DNA of 64,000 nucleotides from Streptomyces sp. SID13726. GTDB taxonomy: Bacteria; Actinomycetota; Actinomycetes; Streptomycetales; Streptomycetaceae. Location: NCBI RefSeq assembly GCF_010548375.1, contig NZ_JAAGLY010000019.1:111460-175459 (forward strand), in the 5' to 3' direction. The notes below the pieces were generated by a model. That model searched no databases. It was given only the letters and a program-made list of their open reading frames with translations, and was not told where the DNA came from. A program made the translations under genes and the position numbers. This document shows positions 1-8,200 of this stretch, piece by piece (position 1 is the first letter of the stretch; every line of letters starts with the position of its first letter).

Positions 1-1
1 C

Positions 2-613
2 GAGGAGCTGGCCCGCCGCATCCACTACACGCGCGCGGACCTGGTGGACGGCGCCCCGGTGACGGGTAAGGCGGAGAACCTCGCCCACGGCATGACGGTC
101 GCCGAGCTGTGCGACGCGGCGATCCGCTACAGCGACAACAGCGCGGCCAACTTCCTGCTGCGCGAACTCGGCGGCCCCACCGCGATCACCCGCTTCGCCC
201 GCTCGATCGGCGACCCGGTGACCCGCCTGGACCGCTGGGAGCCGGAGCTGAACAGCGCCGAGCCGGGGCGGGTCACGGACACCACGAGTCCGCGCGCGAT
301 CGGGCGGTCGTACGGCCGTCTGGTCCTCGGCGACGCCCTGAACCGCCGGGACCGCGCCCGCCTCACCGACTGGCTCCTGCGCAACACCACCGGCGACCGC
401 CGCGTCCGCGCGGGCGTCCCGGTCGGCTGGACGGTCGGCGACAAGACGGGGTCCGGGTCCTACGGCACCACGAACGACGTGGCCGTGGCGTGGACGCCGG
501 AGGGCGCACCGATCGTGCTCGCGGTCCTGTCGACGACCCCGCAGGCGGACCGCGCCTGGGACGACGCCCTGGTGGCGGGGGCCGCCTCGGTGGCCGCCGG
601 CGCCCTCGTCTGA
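2..613 (+). CDS. Class A beta-lactamase, 3' part (5' end outside window)
   Basis: Secreted serine beta-lactamase that hydrolyses the beta-lactam ring. The frame is open from base 2, so the start, signal peptide and the SxxK nucleophile motif lie outside the window. Visible class A motifs, in order, are the SDN loop (YSDNSAAN), the omega-loop E-x-x-x-N (WEPELN) and the KTG triad (GDKTGSGSYG). All the expected C-terminal catalytic residues are present, so the enzyme is probably intact. An internal GTG at 44 is in frame but too far inside the domain to be the true start. The next gene lies on the opposite strand, so this is the last gene of its transcript. Confidence 0.93.
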   Translation, partial: EELARRIHYTRADLVDGAPVTGKAENLAHGMTVAELCDAAIRYSDNSAANFLLRELGGPTAITRFARSIGDPVTRLDRWEPELNSAEPGRVTDTTSPRAIGRSYGRLVLGDALNRRDRARLTDWLLRNTTGDRRVRAGVPVGWTVGDKTGSGSYGTTNDVAVAWTPEGAPIVLAVLSTTPQADRAWDDALVAGAASVAAGALV

Positions 614-739
614 CCGCCCGAGGGCGAGCCTCTCGGCGACGGTGCGGGCCGCAGGGGCCGCGCATGACGGCGTCCCCGGCAAGCTCGGGAAGTGCTGCGG
701 GCTGGTGGCACCCTCGCGGGCAGCGCCAGCCCCGCGCTC

Positions 740-1186
740 CTAAGAGCGCTGTCCGAACCGCCCCACGTACCTGCGCTGCCAAGGCGTCTCCACCGCCCGC
801 CGGTCATAGTGCGCCCGCACATACGCCACCGCCTCCCCGGCGGGCACCCCGTCCAGAACCGCCAGACAGGCCAGGGCCGTTCCCGTGCGGCCCCGGCCGC
901 CCCCGCAGGCGATCTCCACCCGCTCGCCGACCGAGCGGCGCCACGCCTCCGTCAGGATCGTGCGGCACCGCTCGTGGTCCGCCGGGAGGCGGAAGTCGGG
1001 CCAGCGGAGCCACTGGGCGGGCCAGGGGACCTCGGGCGGGCGGCTGCCGAGGAGATACACGCCGTACGACGGTGTCGGCGCGCCCGGGTCCGGCGGGCGC
1101 CGCAGGCCCCGGCCCCGCACCAGGCGTCCCGACGGCAGCCGGAGTACGCCTTCGTCCTGTTCGTCCCATCGCTCCCCGTCACCCAT
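740..1186 (-). CDS. Protein-tyrosine/dual-specificity phosphatase-like protein
   Basis: About 148 residues. The C-terminal half carries the cysteine-phosphatase P-loop C-x5-R as ACGGGRGRTGTAL, followed by a helix typical of PTP-like enzymes. The residue before the catalytic Cys is Ala rather than the usual His. A WPxFRxP-like segment (WPDFRLPAD) about 20 residues upstream may supply the general acid. I chose ATG 1186 because it gives a compact single domain; the frame stays open much further upstream but only as a shadow of the sigma-factor gene. It is divergent from the sigma factor across 81 bp. Substrate unknown; it could act on phosphoproteins or small phosphate esters. Confidence 0.7.
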   Translation of the reverse strand: MGDGERWDEQDEGVLRLPSGRLVRGRGLRRPPDPGAPTPSYGVYLLGSRPPEVPWPAQWLRWPDFRLPADHERCRTILTEAWRRSVGERVEIACGGGRGRTGTALACLAVLDGVPAGEAVAYVRAHYDRRAVETPWQRRYVGRFGQRS

Positions 1187-1267
1187 GGCCCCATTCGAAC
1201 CCGGTATCGGATCGCGGGCAACCGAATCCGCCGTGCCCGTGGTCTGGTGGGCGAGGGAGGGTGCCAG

Positions 1268-1795
1268 ATGCAGGCCGAACAAGAGGACCGGTTCCAGGAA
1301 TTCGTCAGAGCCAGGTGGTCGCACCTCGTGCGCACCGCCTATCTGCTCACCGGCGACGCCCATCACGCCGAGGACCTGACGCAGACGGCGCTGGCGAAGG
1401 CGTACCGCTCCTGGCGGCGCGTGTCGGGCAGCGACAACCCGGAGGCGTACGTCCGGCGGATGCTCGTCACCTGCAACAGCGACCGCTTCCGCAAGCGGCG
1501 CGTGAAGGAGTCGCTGACCGACGCGCCGCCGGAGCGGGCGGGCCGGGACGAGTCCGTGGCGCGGGTCGACGAGCGGGGCGTGCTGATGGGGGCGCTGGCC
1601 GAACTGCCGCCCAGGCAGCGGGCGGTGGTCGTGATGCGCTACTGGGAGGACCTGTCGGAGGCGGAGGTCGCCGAGGTGCTCGGCTGTTCGCAGGGCACGG
1701 TCAAGAGCCAGGCGTCCAAGGGACTGGCGAAGTTGCGTACGTATCCGGGGCTCGCGCAGGTCATGGACCGCGCCCCGCAGGGAGGCACGAAATGA
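1268..1795 (+). CDS. SigE-family ECF RNA polymerase sigma factor
   Basis: 175-residue extracytoplasmic-function sigma factor. Region 2 is at the N-terminus (FVRARWSHLVRTAYLLTGD, then AEDLTQTALAKAYRSW) and region 4 at the C-terminus (LPPRQRAVVVMRYWEDLSE ... GCSQGTVKSQASKGLAKL) with its helix-turn-helix. This matches the actinomycete SigE-70-related subgroup. A GGAGG box at 1256-1260 lies 7 nt before ATG 1268. The gene ends in an ATGA overlap with the next gene, which encodes a membrane protein with a cytoplasmic N-terminus, the usual arrangement for a sigma factor and its regulator. The regulon is not visible here. Confidence 0.92.
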   Translation: MQAEQEDRFQEFVRARWSHLVRTAYLLTGDAHHAEDLTQTALAKAYRSWRRVSGSDNPEAYVRRMLVTCNSDRFRKRRVKESLTDAPPERAGRDESVARVDERGVLMGALAELPPRQRAVVVMRYWEDLSEAEVAEVLGCSQGTVKSQASKGLAKLRTYPGLAQVMDRAPQGGTK

Positions 1796-2709
1796 GCGAC
1801 ATGAACGAGGAGGAGCGGGACTTCGAGGAGCAACTGCGGGAACTGCTCGCCGAGGACGCGTACACGATCCGGCCGGCCCCGGCGCCGTACCCGGAGATCC
1901 GCCGCCGGGGCGTGGTCGAGCGGCGCCACCGGGTGGCGGTGGCCGGCGCGGCCCTGGTGACGCTGGCCGCGGTGCCGGTGGGGGCGTTCGCGCTGAGCGG
2001 CCCGGGCACAGGCGCGGCGGAGACCGCGACGACACCCAGCGCGTCCGCGAGCCCCACGCCGACCCCGACCCCCTCCTCCACGCCGACCGGTCCCGCGGGA
2101 CCCGCCACGGCCGGGCAGCTGCGGGACGGGATCACGCTGGAGCAGGCGGCGGCCGGCCTGGACAAGTGCCTCGCCTACGACCGGGAGCACGAGATCGAGG
2201 GCGCCCCCGGCTCGGACCTGGGCAAGGCGCGGGACTACCGGATCATCCTGGCCCTGAACAGCACCGGCGACTCCAACGCGCCCGGTGACGGCATCTACGT
2301 GGTGGCCGTGAAGGAGAAGCCGACGCAGACCCGGCTGATCTGCAACGTCAAGGACGGCGAGGCTTCCGGCCTCAACACCAGCGGTAGCGATCGGCGACCC
2401 GACTCGCCGCCCGTCCTGGCCGACGTCAACGGCGGCAAGCTCTACCAGCAGTCCTTCCTCGACAAGGGCAACTGGAAGCTCCCGTTCGGCTGGGGCTTCA
2501 TCGGCACGGCCGAGCCGACCGTGGCCAAGGTGACCGTCTCCTACGGCGGCGCCGACAGCGAGGCGGTCCTGGACCACGGCTGGTTCGTGGCCACGGGCAC
2601 GCTGACCGAGCAGGTCACCAAGGCGCCGCGCGTCAAGGGGTACGACGCGGGCGGCAAGCTCGTCTACGACTCCGCCGAGGACAAGGCGTACGAGCAGACA
2701 CTGCCGTAA
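1792..2709 (+). CDS. Single-pass membrane protein, probable sigma-factor regulator (anti-sigma-like)
   Basis: 305 residues. The N-terminal ~45 residues are charged and cytoplasmic (EEERDFEEQLRELLAED). One hydrophobic segment follows at about 45-65 (VAVAGAALVTLAAVPVGAF), then a Ser/Thr/Pro-rich linker and an extracytoplasmic domain of about 200 residues with two cysteines. The start codon overlaps the sigma-factor stop (ATGA at 1792-1795), implying translational coupling. I see no canonical ZAS zinc motif, so the anti-sigma role rests on gene context and topology. The external domain could sense an envelope signal. A strong hairpin lies immediately downstream. Confidence 0.65.
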   Translation: MSDMNEEERDFEEQLRELLAEDAYTIRPAPAPYPEIRRRGVVERRHRVAVAGAALVTLAAVPVGAFALSGPGTGAAETATTPSASASPTPTPTPSSTPTGPAGPATAGQLRDGITLEQAAAGLDKCLAYDREHEIEGAPGSDLGKARDYRIILALNSTGDSNAPGDGIYVVAVKEKPTQTRLICNVKDGEASGLNTSGSDRRPDSPPVLADVNGGKLYQQSFLDKGNWKLPFGWGFIGTAEPTVAKVTVSYGGADSEAVLDHGWFVATGTLTEQVTKAPRVKGYDAGGKLVYDSAEDKAYEQTLP

Positions 2710-2722
2710 CGGACCCGGGGAA

Positions 2723-2751
2723 GGGGGCGCCGTACAGGGGTCGGCGCCCCC
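2723..2751. terminator. Intrinsic terminator-like hairpin between convergent genes
   Basis: Perfect 10-bp inverted repeat GGGGGCGCCG / CGGCGCCCCC with a 9-nt loop (2733-2741). It begins 13 nt after the stop of the sigma-regulator gene and sits before the convergent GntR gene. There is no U-tract, which is usual for Streptomyces terminators; it could serve both strands. Confidence 0.75.
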
Positions 2752-2790
2752 TCACCCCGCACCCTTCACCCCGCGCCCGCGCCCGCACGC

Positions 2791-3498
2791 TCACCCGACT
2801 CCCCGGGACGCCTGCCGGGCCCGTGCCTCGATGCCCCGGAAGTGCACGCTCATCGCCCGCGCCGCCCCCTCAACGTCCCGCTCCCGCAGGGCGCCCACGA
2901 TGTCCCGGTGGCGCTGGACGGTGATCTCGGGCGAGGGGTCCTCGGTCCACCCCCGCGCTCCGCCGACCCGCCGGAACACGGTCCAGAACGCGCTCAGCAA
3001 CTGCGGCACCAGGGCGTTGTCCAGCGAGGCGTACAGCAGCTCGTGGAACTCCCGGTCCAGCTCGGGGAACGGCTCGCCCGCCGTCCCCGCCGCCGCCATC
3101 CGGCCCACGACCGCGTCCAGCCGGTCCAGCTCCGCCTCGCCGATCCCGGCGGCGACCCGCCTGACCAGGCCCTCCTCCAGCACCTCGCGCACCTGGAGCA
3201 GTTCCCGCAGCGCCCGGGTGTCGTCGTCCGACCGCGCCACCAGGGTGCGGAAGGTGAGCCCGTCGACCAGCGGGGTCAGCGAGGCCTGGCCCACATAGGT
3301 GCCGTAGCCGTGCCGGATCTCCACGATGTCCAGGGCCTGGAGCGCCTTCAGCGCCTCGCGTACGGAGTTCCGGCTGACGCCGAGGACTTGCATCAGCTCG
3401 GTCTCGGTGGGCAGCGGCGCCCCCGCGCTGAGTCCGCGGTCGAGTATCAGCTGGACGACCGCTCGCCTGACCCGACTGGTCGTAGACATGCGCCGCAT
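2791..3498 (-). CDS. GntR-family (FCD/FadR type) transcriptional regulator
   Basis: About 235 residues. An N-terminal winged helix-turn-helix (PLPTETELMQVLGVSRNS, then VREALKALQALDIVEIRHG) is followed by an all-helical FCD ligand domain with metal/ligand residues such as DREFHELLY and the HRDIVGAL helix near the C-terminus. It is divergent from the ABC-importer/lyase operon, so it most likely controls that operon in response to its substrate or a breakdown product (sialic acid is proposed). Start uncertain: ATG 3498, ATG 3489 and TTG 3513 are all in frame and none has a well-spaced ribosome-binding site. The family allows activators and repressors, but repression relieved by ligand is most common. 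Confidence 0.88.
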   Translation of the reverse strand: MRRMSTTSRVRRAVVQLILDRGLSAGAPLPTETELMQVLGVSRNSVREALKALQALDIVEIRHGYGTYVGQASLTPLVDGLTFRTLVARSDDDTRALRELLQVREVLEEGLVRRVAAGIGEAELDRLDAVVGRMAAAGTAGEPFPELDREFHELLYASLDNALVPQLLSAFWTVFRRVGGARGWTEDPSPEITVQRHRDIVGALRERDVEGAARAMSVHFRGIEARARQASRGVG

Positions 3499-3535
3499 AG
3501 TACGCGAAGTCAACTCCCGTTCATTTTGCCGTCAT

Positions 3536-3546
3536 TGGTCCGACCT
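3536..3546. promoter_or_regulatory. Candidate GntR/FCD operator
   Basis: TGGTCCGACCT reads as the FCD-type half-site pair TGGT-N3-ACCA with one mismatch and a GGTC/GACC core. It lies between the divergent regulator and ABC operon, about 40 bp upstream of the regulator start. The match to the family consensus is suggestive only. Confidence 0.35.
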
Positions 3547-3646
3547 CTGGCAGTTACGCCATTCGTGTGGATTCCCTTGACCCCGCCTTCCCCCATGGTC
3601 ACGCTGGCCGACAGGACGTAGGACGTCGTACCTCTTGGAGGGAACC

Positions 3647-5266
3647 GTGCACGACGTGACCCGCGACGCGCCGGACCGCCGGTCGTTCCTGAAGTACTCC
3701 GGCGCGCTGGGCGCCGCCGCGGCACTGTCGTCGTCGCTGGCCGCCTGTTCGTCCGGGCCGGAGTCGACCAACGACACCGGCGGCACCGGCGCGGACCGCA
3801 CCCTGACCGCGGTCATCGGCTACGGCAACGACGGCAGCTGGGACCCCACGCAGACGGCGTCGGCGTTCTGCATGGCCGCCAACAACCATGTCTACGAGGG
3901 GCTGCTGGACACCGACCCCATCACCCGCGAGCCCTACCCGGCGCTCGCCACCGCCGTACCGGCGAACCCGAGCGCCACCACCTGGAGGTTCGGGCTGCGC
4001 GCGGGCGCGAAGTTCCACGACGGCAAGCCCGTCACCGCCGACGACGTGGTCTTCGTCTTCGACCGGATCCTCGACCCGAAGACCCAGACCCTCGCCAAGG
4101 GCTTCTTCGCGAGCTGGCTGAAGGAGGTCCGCAAGGTCGACGCCCGACAGGTGGAGCTGGTCCTGAAGTTCCCCTTCCCCGAGGGGCTCTCGCGGCTCAC
4201 CCTCGCGAAGATCATGCCGAAGCACGTCTTCTCCAGGCCCGGAGGCTGGGACGACGCGATCAAGGGGCTCGCGGTGGGGTCGGGGCCGTACCGCCAGACC
4301 GCCCACCATCCGAAGTCGAACACCACCTTCGCCGCCTTCGACGACTACAACGGCCCCCGCAGGCCCACCTTCCGGAAGATGAACTGGCTGACGATCGTGG
4401 ACGCCGCCCCGCGCGTCGCCCGGATCTCCGGGGCCGGCGCGGGCGCGCAGATCGCCGACAACATCCCGTACGCCAACATCGGCCGGCTGGAGAGCGACGG
4501 GCTGTCGGTCGGCGGCGGGGCCGGGATGAACAACCTGTTCCTGATGTTCAACACCAGGCACAAGCCCTTCGACGACGTCCGGGTGCGGCAGGCGCTGCAC
4601 TACGCCATCGACACCGGGAAGATGGTCGAGGTGGCGCTGAAGGGCCACGGCAAGCCGTCGTCGTCCTTCCTCAACGAGGGCAATCCGGCTCACCGGCGCG
4701 CGAAGACGGTCTACGACTACGACCCCGACAAGGCGAAGGCCCTGCTGAAGGCGGCCGGGGTCAGCGGGCTGCGGATCAACATCCTGTCCGTCAACGTGAG
4801 TTGGATCGTCGACTGCCTGCCGACCATCAAGGCGTCCTGGGACGCGATCGGGGTGCGCACGACCCTGGACCCGCAGGAGACGACCGCCGTCTTCACCAAG
4901 ATGGACCAGAAGCAGGACTACCAGGTCGTCGCCGCCGCCTCGAACCCCAACCAGTTCGGCCTCGACGCCGACCTGATCATGCACTACAACTACGGGCCCG
5001 CCAACCTCTGGATGGGCTACACCCGTTGGGCCGACAACGCGGTCGCGAAGAAGCTCTTCAAGGACATGGACCGGGCCACCCGGGAGCCGGACGCCGTCCG
5101 GAAGAAGGCGATGATCCAGGACTACATCGACGTGGTCGCCGAACAGGCCGTGCTCTACCCGGTCGTGCACAACGAACTGATGACCGCCTGGGACCCGAGG
5201 AAGCTCTCGGGGATAAGGGCGCAGCCGTATCCCGGCATCAACCTCCTCCAGGCCAGGTGGGTCTGA
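3647..5266 (+). CDS. ABC importer substrate-binding lipoprotein (SBP family 5), Tat-type signal
   Basis: 539 residues. The signal has a twin-arginine motif (R11-R12 in DRRSFLK), a hydrophobic stretch and a lipobox ending LAAC with Cys34 as lipidation site, so the protein is exported, probably by Tat, and anchored outside the membrane. The rest matches family 5 (DppA/OppA) solute-binding proteins, including TWRFGLRAGAKFHDGKPVTA and VRQALHYAID. GTG 3647 is preceded by GGAGGGA at 3637-3643. It is the first gene of a six-gene-style run that ends with a DapA-family lyase. The ligand may be a peptide or opine, but the lyase and the neighbouring sialidase make a sialic acid a good guess. Confidence 0.9.
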   Translation: MHDVTRDAPDRRSFLKYSGALGAAAALSSSLAACSSGPESTNDTGGTGADRTLTAVIGYGNDGSWDPTQTASAFCMAANNHVYEGLLDTDPITREPYPALATAVPANPSATTWRFGLRAGAKFHDGKPVTADDVVFVFDRILDPKTQTLAKGFFASWLKEVRKVDARQVELVLKFPFPEGLSRLTLAKIMPKHVFSRPGGWDDAIKGLAVGSGPYRQTAHHPKSNTTFAAFDDYNGPRRPTFRKMNWLTIVDAAPRVARISGAGAGAQIADNIPYANIGRLESDGLSVGGGAGMNNLFLMFNTRHKPFDDVRVRQALHYAIDTGKMVEVALKGHGKPSSSFLNEGNPAHRRAKTVYDYDPDKAKALLKAAGVSGLRINILSVNVSWIVDCLPTIKASWDAIGVRTTLDPQETTAVFTKMDQKQDYQVVAAASNPNQFGLDADLIMHYNYGPANLWMGYTRWADNAVAKKLFKDMDRATREPDAVRKKAMIQDYIDVVAEQAVLYPVVHNELMTAWDPRKLSGIRAQPYPGINLLQARWV

Positions 5267-5270
5267 CGGC

Positions 5271-6230
5271 ATGACAGCTGTCGTACGGATCCTCGCCCGC
5301 CGTCTCGTGCTGCTCGTCCCGCTGGTGCTCGGGATCGTGCTGTTCGTGTTCCTGGTGATGCGCTTCTCGGACGTCGACCCGGCGTCCGCGTTCTTCCAGG
5401 GCGCCAACCCCACCCCGCGGCAACTGCACGACTTCCGCGAGCGGAACGGCCTGCTGGACCCGCTGCCGGTGCGCTACGTCGACTTCGTGGGCGACCTCCT
5501 GCACGGCGACATGGGCACCAGCGCCCTGACCCGCTCACCGGTGGTCGACCAGGTCGCCACCGCCCTGCCGCTCACCCTCCAGCTGACCTTCCTGGGCCTC
5601 GGCATCGCGGTCGTGCTGTCGCTGCTCGGCGGGGTCACCGCGGCGATCTACCGGGACCGGCTGCCCGACCAGGTCATCCGGGTCGTCTCGCTGACCGGCG
5701 TCGCGGCCCCCGGCTTCTGGCTGGCGCTGCTGATGATCCAGTACCTGGCGGTGGACCTGGGCTGGTTCCCGGCCGGCGGCTACATCAACCCGGCGGACTC
5801 CTTCACCGGCTGGCTGCGGACCATGGCGCTCCCGGCGCTCGCGCTGTCCCTGCCGGTGGCGGCCCAACTCACCCGGATCGTACGGACGTCGGTGGTCGAG
5901 GAGCTCGACAAGGACTACGTCCGCACGGCGATCGGCAGCGGGCTGCCGCCGCGCGTGGTGGTGGGCCGCAACGTGCTGCGCAACGCCCTCATCAACCCGC
6001 TCACCGTCCTCGGGCTGCGCGTCGGCTATCTCCTCGGCGGCGCGGTCGTCATCGAGACGATCTTCTCGCTGCCCGGCATGGGCAAGCTGATGATCGACGC
6101 CGTGCGGAACGGCGACCCGGCCGTCGTCCAGGGTGTCGTCCTGACGACGGCGTTCGGCTTCGTCGTCGTCAACCTCGTGATCGACGTGCTCTATCTGCTG
6201 GTCAACCCGCGACTGAGGGAAGCCGCCTGA
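5271..6230 (+). CDS. ABC importer permease (DppB type)
   Basis: 319 residues with about six membrane segments. The N-terminal segment is VLLVPLVLGIVLFVFLVMRF, and the C-terminal half carries the binding-protein-dependent permease EAA loop (YVRTAIGSGLPPRVVVGRN). ATG 5271 is 4 bases after the binding-protein stop. The stop overlaps the next start (TGATG at 6228-6232). It forms the translocation channel with the permease half of the next protein. Confidence 0.92.
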   Translation: MTAVVRILARRLVLLVPLVLGIVLFVFLVMRFSDVDPASAFFQGANPTPRQLHDFRERNGLLDPLPVRYVDFVGDLLHGDMGTSALTRSPVVDQVATALPLTLQLTFLGLGIAVVLSLLGGVTAAIYRDRLPDQVIRVVSLTGVAAPGFWLALLMIQYLAVDLGWFPAGGYINPADSFTGWLRTMALPALALSLPVAAQLTRIVRTSVVEELDKDYVRTAIGSGLPPRVVVGRNVLRNALINPLTVLGLRVGYLLGGAVVIETIFSLPGMGKLMIDAVRNGDPAVVQGVVLTTAFGFVVVNLVIDVLYLLVNPRLREAA

Positions 6231-8200
6231 TGTTCACCCGCAAGGGGCTCGCGCGGGCCCTCTCCCGGCCCGGCGTCCGGCTGCGCGGCTGGCGCCGGCT
6301 GCCGCTGCTGTCGAAGGTCGCCCTCTGCTTCCTGGCGGTCGTGGTCCTCGTCGCCCTGCTGGCCCCGCTGATCGCCCCCGACGACCCGCTCGACCAGCAG
6401 GACCCGGTCGTCGGCACCGGCGCGCCCTCCGCCGCGCACTGGATGGGCCAGGACAGCCTCGGCCGGGACATCCTCAGCCGGCTGATGTACGGGGCGCGCT
6501 GGTCGCTGGCGATCGGGCTCGGCGCGACCGCGCTGGCGCTGGTCGTGGGCGCGGTGATCGGTGCCGTCGCGGCGACCTCCCGCAAGGCCGTCGACGAGAC
6601 GCTGATGCGCTGCCTGGACGTGGTGATGGCGTTCCCGGGGATCGCGCTGGCCGCGGTGCTGGTCGCCGTGTTCGGCGGCGGGATCACCGTGCTGATCTGC
6701 GCCATCGCGTTCCTGTTCACCCCGCCGGTGGCCCGGGTGGTCCGGGCGAACGTCCTCGACCAGTACGGCGAGGACTATGTGACGGCCGAGCGGGTGATCG
6801 GCGCGCGCACCCCGCACATCGTCTGGCGGCACGTGGCGATCAACTGCGCCGCTCCCGTCCTGGTGTTCTGCACGGTGCAGGTCGCCGAGGCGATCGTGTT
6901 CGAGGCGTCGCTGTCCTTCATCGGGGCGGGTGTGCGTCCCCCGGACCCGTCCTGGGGCAGTGTCATCGCCGACGGCAAGAACATGGTGCTGACCGGGGGC
7001 TGGTGGGCGACGGTCTTTCCCGGGCTGCTGATGCTGGTGACCGTGCTGTCGCTGAACGTCCTGTCGGAGGGCGTGTCGGACGCGTGGGCCGCGCCGGCGG
7101 GACGGGACGTCGAGGTGCGGGGCGAGGACGACCCGGTGGAGGCGCCGGAGCCGGGGAGCGGAGAGGTGCTCCAGCTGCCCGGGCTGACGGCGGCCGCCGC
7201 CCGGCTGCGTTTCCGGGCCCGCCCCCGCCCCTCGGAGCACCGGCCGGTACTGGCGGTCGAGAACCTCGCCATCGGCTTCGACGACCGGCACGGCGGTGTC
7301 GACATCGTCGACGGGATCAGCTTCGAGGTGCGGGCCGGTGAAGTGGTCGGCCTGGTGGGCGAGTCGGGCTGCGGCAAGTCGCTGACCGCGCTCACCGTGA
7401 TGGGGCTGCAACCCCGTGGCGCCCGCGTCCGGGGCCAAGTGCGCTTCGACCAGCGCGACTTGACCAACGAGCCCGCCCGCGTCCGGCGCCGGCTCCTCGG
7501 GCACGAGATGGCGATGGTCTACCAGGACGCCCTGTCCTCGCTGAACCCGGCGATGACGATCCGCGCCCAGCTGAAGCAGCTCGTACGGCGCGGAGGCCAC
7601 CGTAGCCCCGCCGACCTGCTGACGATGGTCGGCCTCGACCCCGACCGCACCCTGCGCAGCTATCCGCACGAGCTCTCCGGCGGGCAGCGGCAGCGGGTGC
7701 TGATCGCGATGGCGCTCTCCCGGGACCCGAAGCTGATCGTCGCCGACGAGCCGACGACCGCGCTGGACGTGACCGTGCAGGCGCAGGTCATAGAGCTGCT
7801 GCTGCGGCTGCGCGAGGAGTTGGGCTTCGCGCTGATCCTCGTCTCGCACGACCTCGCCCTCGTCGCGGACGTCACCGACCGGGTCGTGGTGATGTACGGC
7901 GGCCAGATCGTGGAGACCGGCGTGACCGCGGACCTCGTGGAGTCGCCGGCCCACCACTACACGCGCGGGCTGCTCGGCAGTGTGCTGTCGCTGGAGTCCG
8001 CCGAGGAGCGGATGACCCAGATCAAGGGGGTCGTCCCGGCGCCCGCGGACTTCCCGGCGGGCTGCCGGTTCGCCGACCGGTGCCCGCTGGCGAGCGAGGT
8101 GTGCCGGAGCACCGCCCCGGTCCTCACCGGCCCGCCGACGCACACCGCGGCCTGCCATCACCCGGCGATCGAGCTCGCGACGGCGGAGGTGGCGCGGTGA
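6230..8200 (+). CDS. Fused ABC permease (DppC type) and ATPase (DppD type)
   Basis: 656 residues in one continuous frame. Residues ~1-285 are a DppC-like permease with membrane segments (FLAVVVLVALLAPLIAP near the start) and an EAA loop (YVTAERVIGARTPHIVWRH). After a charged linker (~285-340) residues ~345-656 form an ABC ATPase with Walker A GESGCGKS, signature LSGGQRQR, Walker B LIVADEPTTALD and the OppD-type C-terminal cysteine motif (CRFADRCPLASEVC). Permease and ATPase are separate proteins in most family 5 importers. Overlapping start and stop with both neighbours implies coupled translation. No frameshift or stop interrupts the junction, so I take the fusion as genuine. Confidence 0.93.
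   Translation: MFTRKGLARALSRPGVRLRGWRRLPLLSKVALCFLAVVVLVALLAPLIAPDDPLDQQDPVVGTGAPSAAHWMGQDSLGRDILSRLMYGARWSLAIGLGATALALVVGAVIGAVAATSRKAVDETLMRCLDVVMAFPGIALAAVLVAVFGGGITVLICAIAFLFTPPVARVVRANVLDQYGEDYVTAERVIGARTPHIVWRHVAINCAAPVLVFCTVQVAEAIVFEASLSFIGAGVRPPDPSWGSVIADGKNMVLTGGWWATVFPGLLMLVTVLSLNVLSEGVSDAWAAPAGRDVEVRGEDDPVEAPEPGSGEVLQLPGLTAAAARLRFRARPRPSEHRPVLAVENLAIGFDDRHGGVDIVDGISFEVRAGEVVGLVGESGCGKSLTALTVMGLQPRGARVRGQVRFDQRDLTNEPARVRRRLLGHEMAMVYQDALSSLNPAMTIRAQLKQLVRRGGHRSPADLLTMVGLDPDRTLRSYPHELSGGQRQRVLIAMALSRDPKLIVADEPTTALDVTVQAQVIELLLRLREELGFALILVSHDLALVADVTDRVVVMYGGQIVETGVTADLVESPAHHYTRGLLGSVLSLESAEERMTQIKGVVPAPADFPAGCRFADRCPLASEVCRSTAPVLTGPPTHTAACHHPAIELATAEVAR

Noticed and set aside
109..2709. 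Very long plus-strand reading frame across the beta-lactamase, phosphatase and sigma-factor region
   Set aside because: The first part is Arg/Pro-rich out-of-frame translation; only 1792-2709 is a real gene in that frame.
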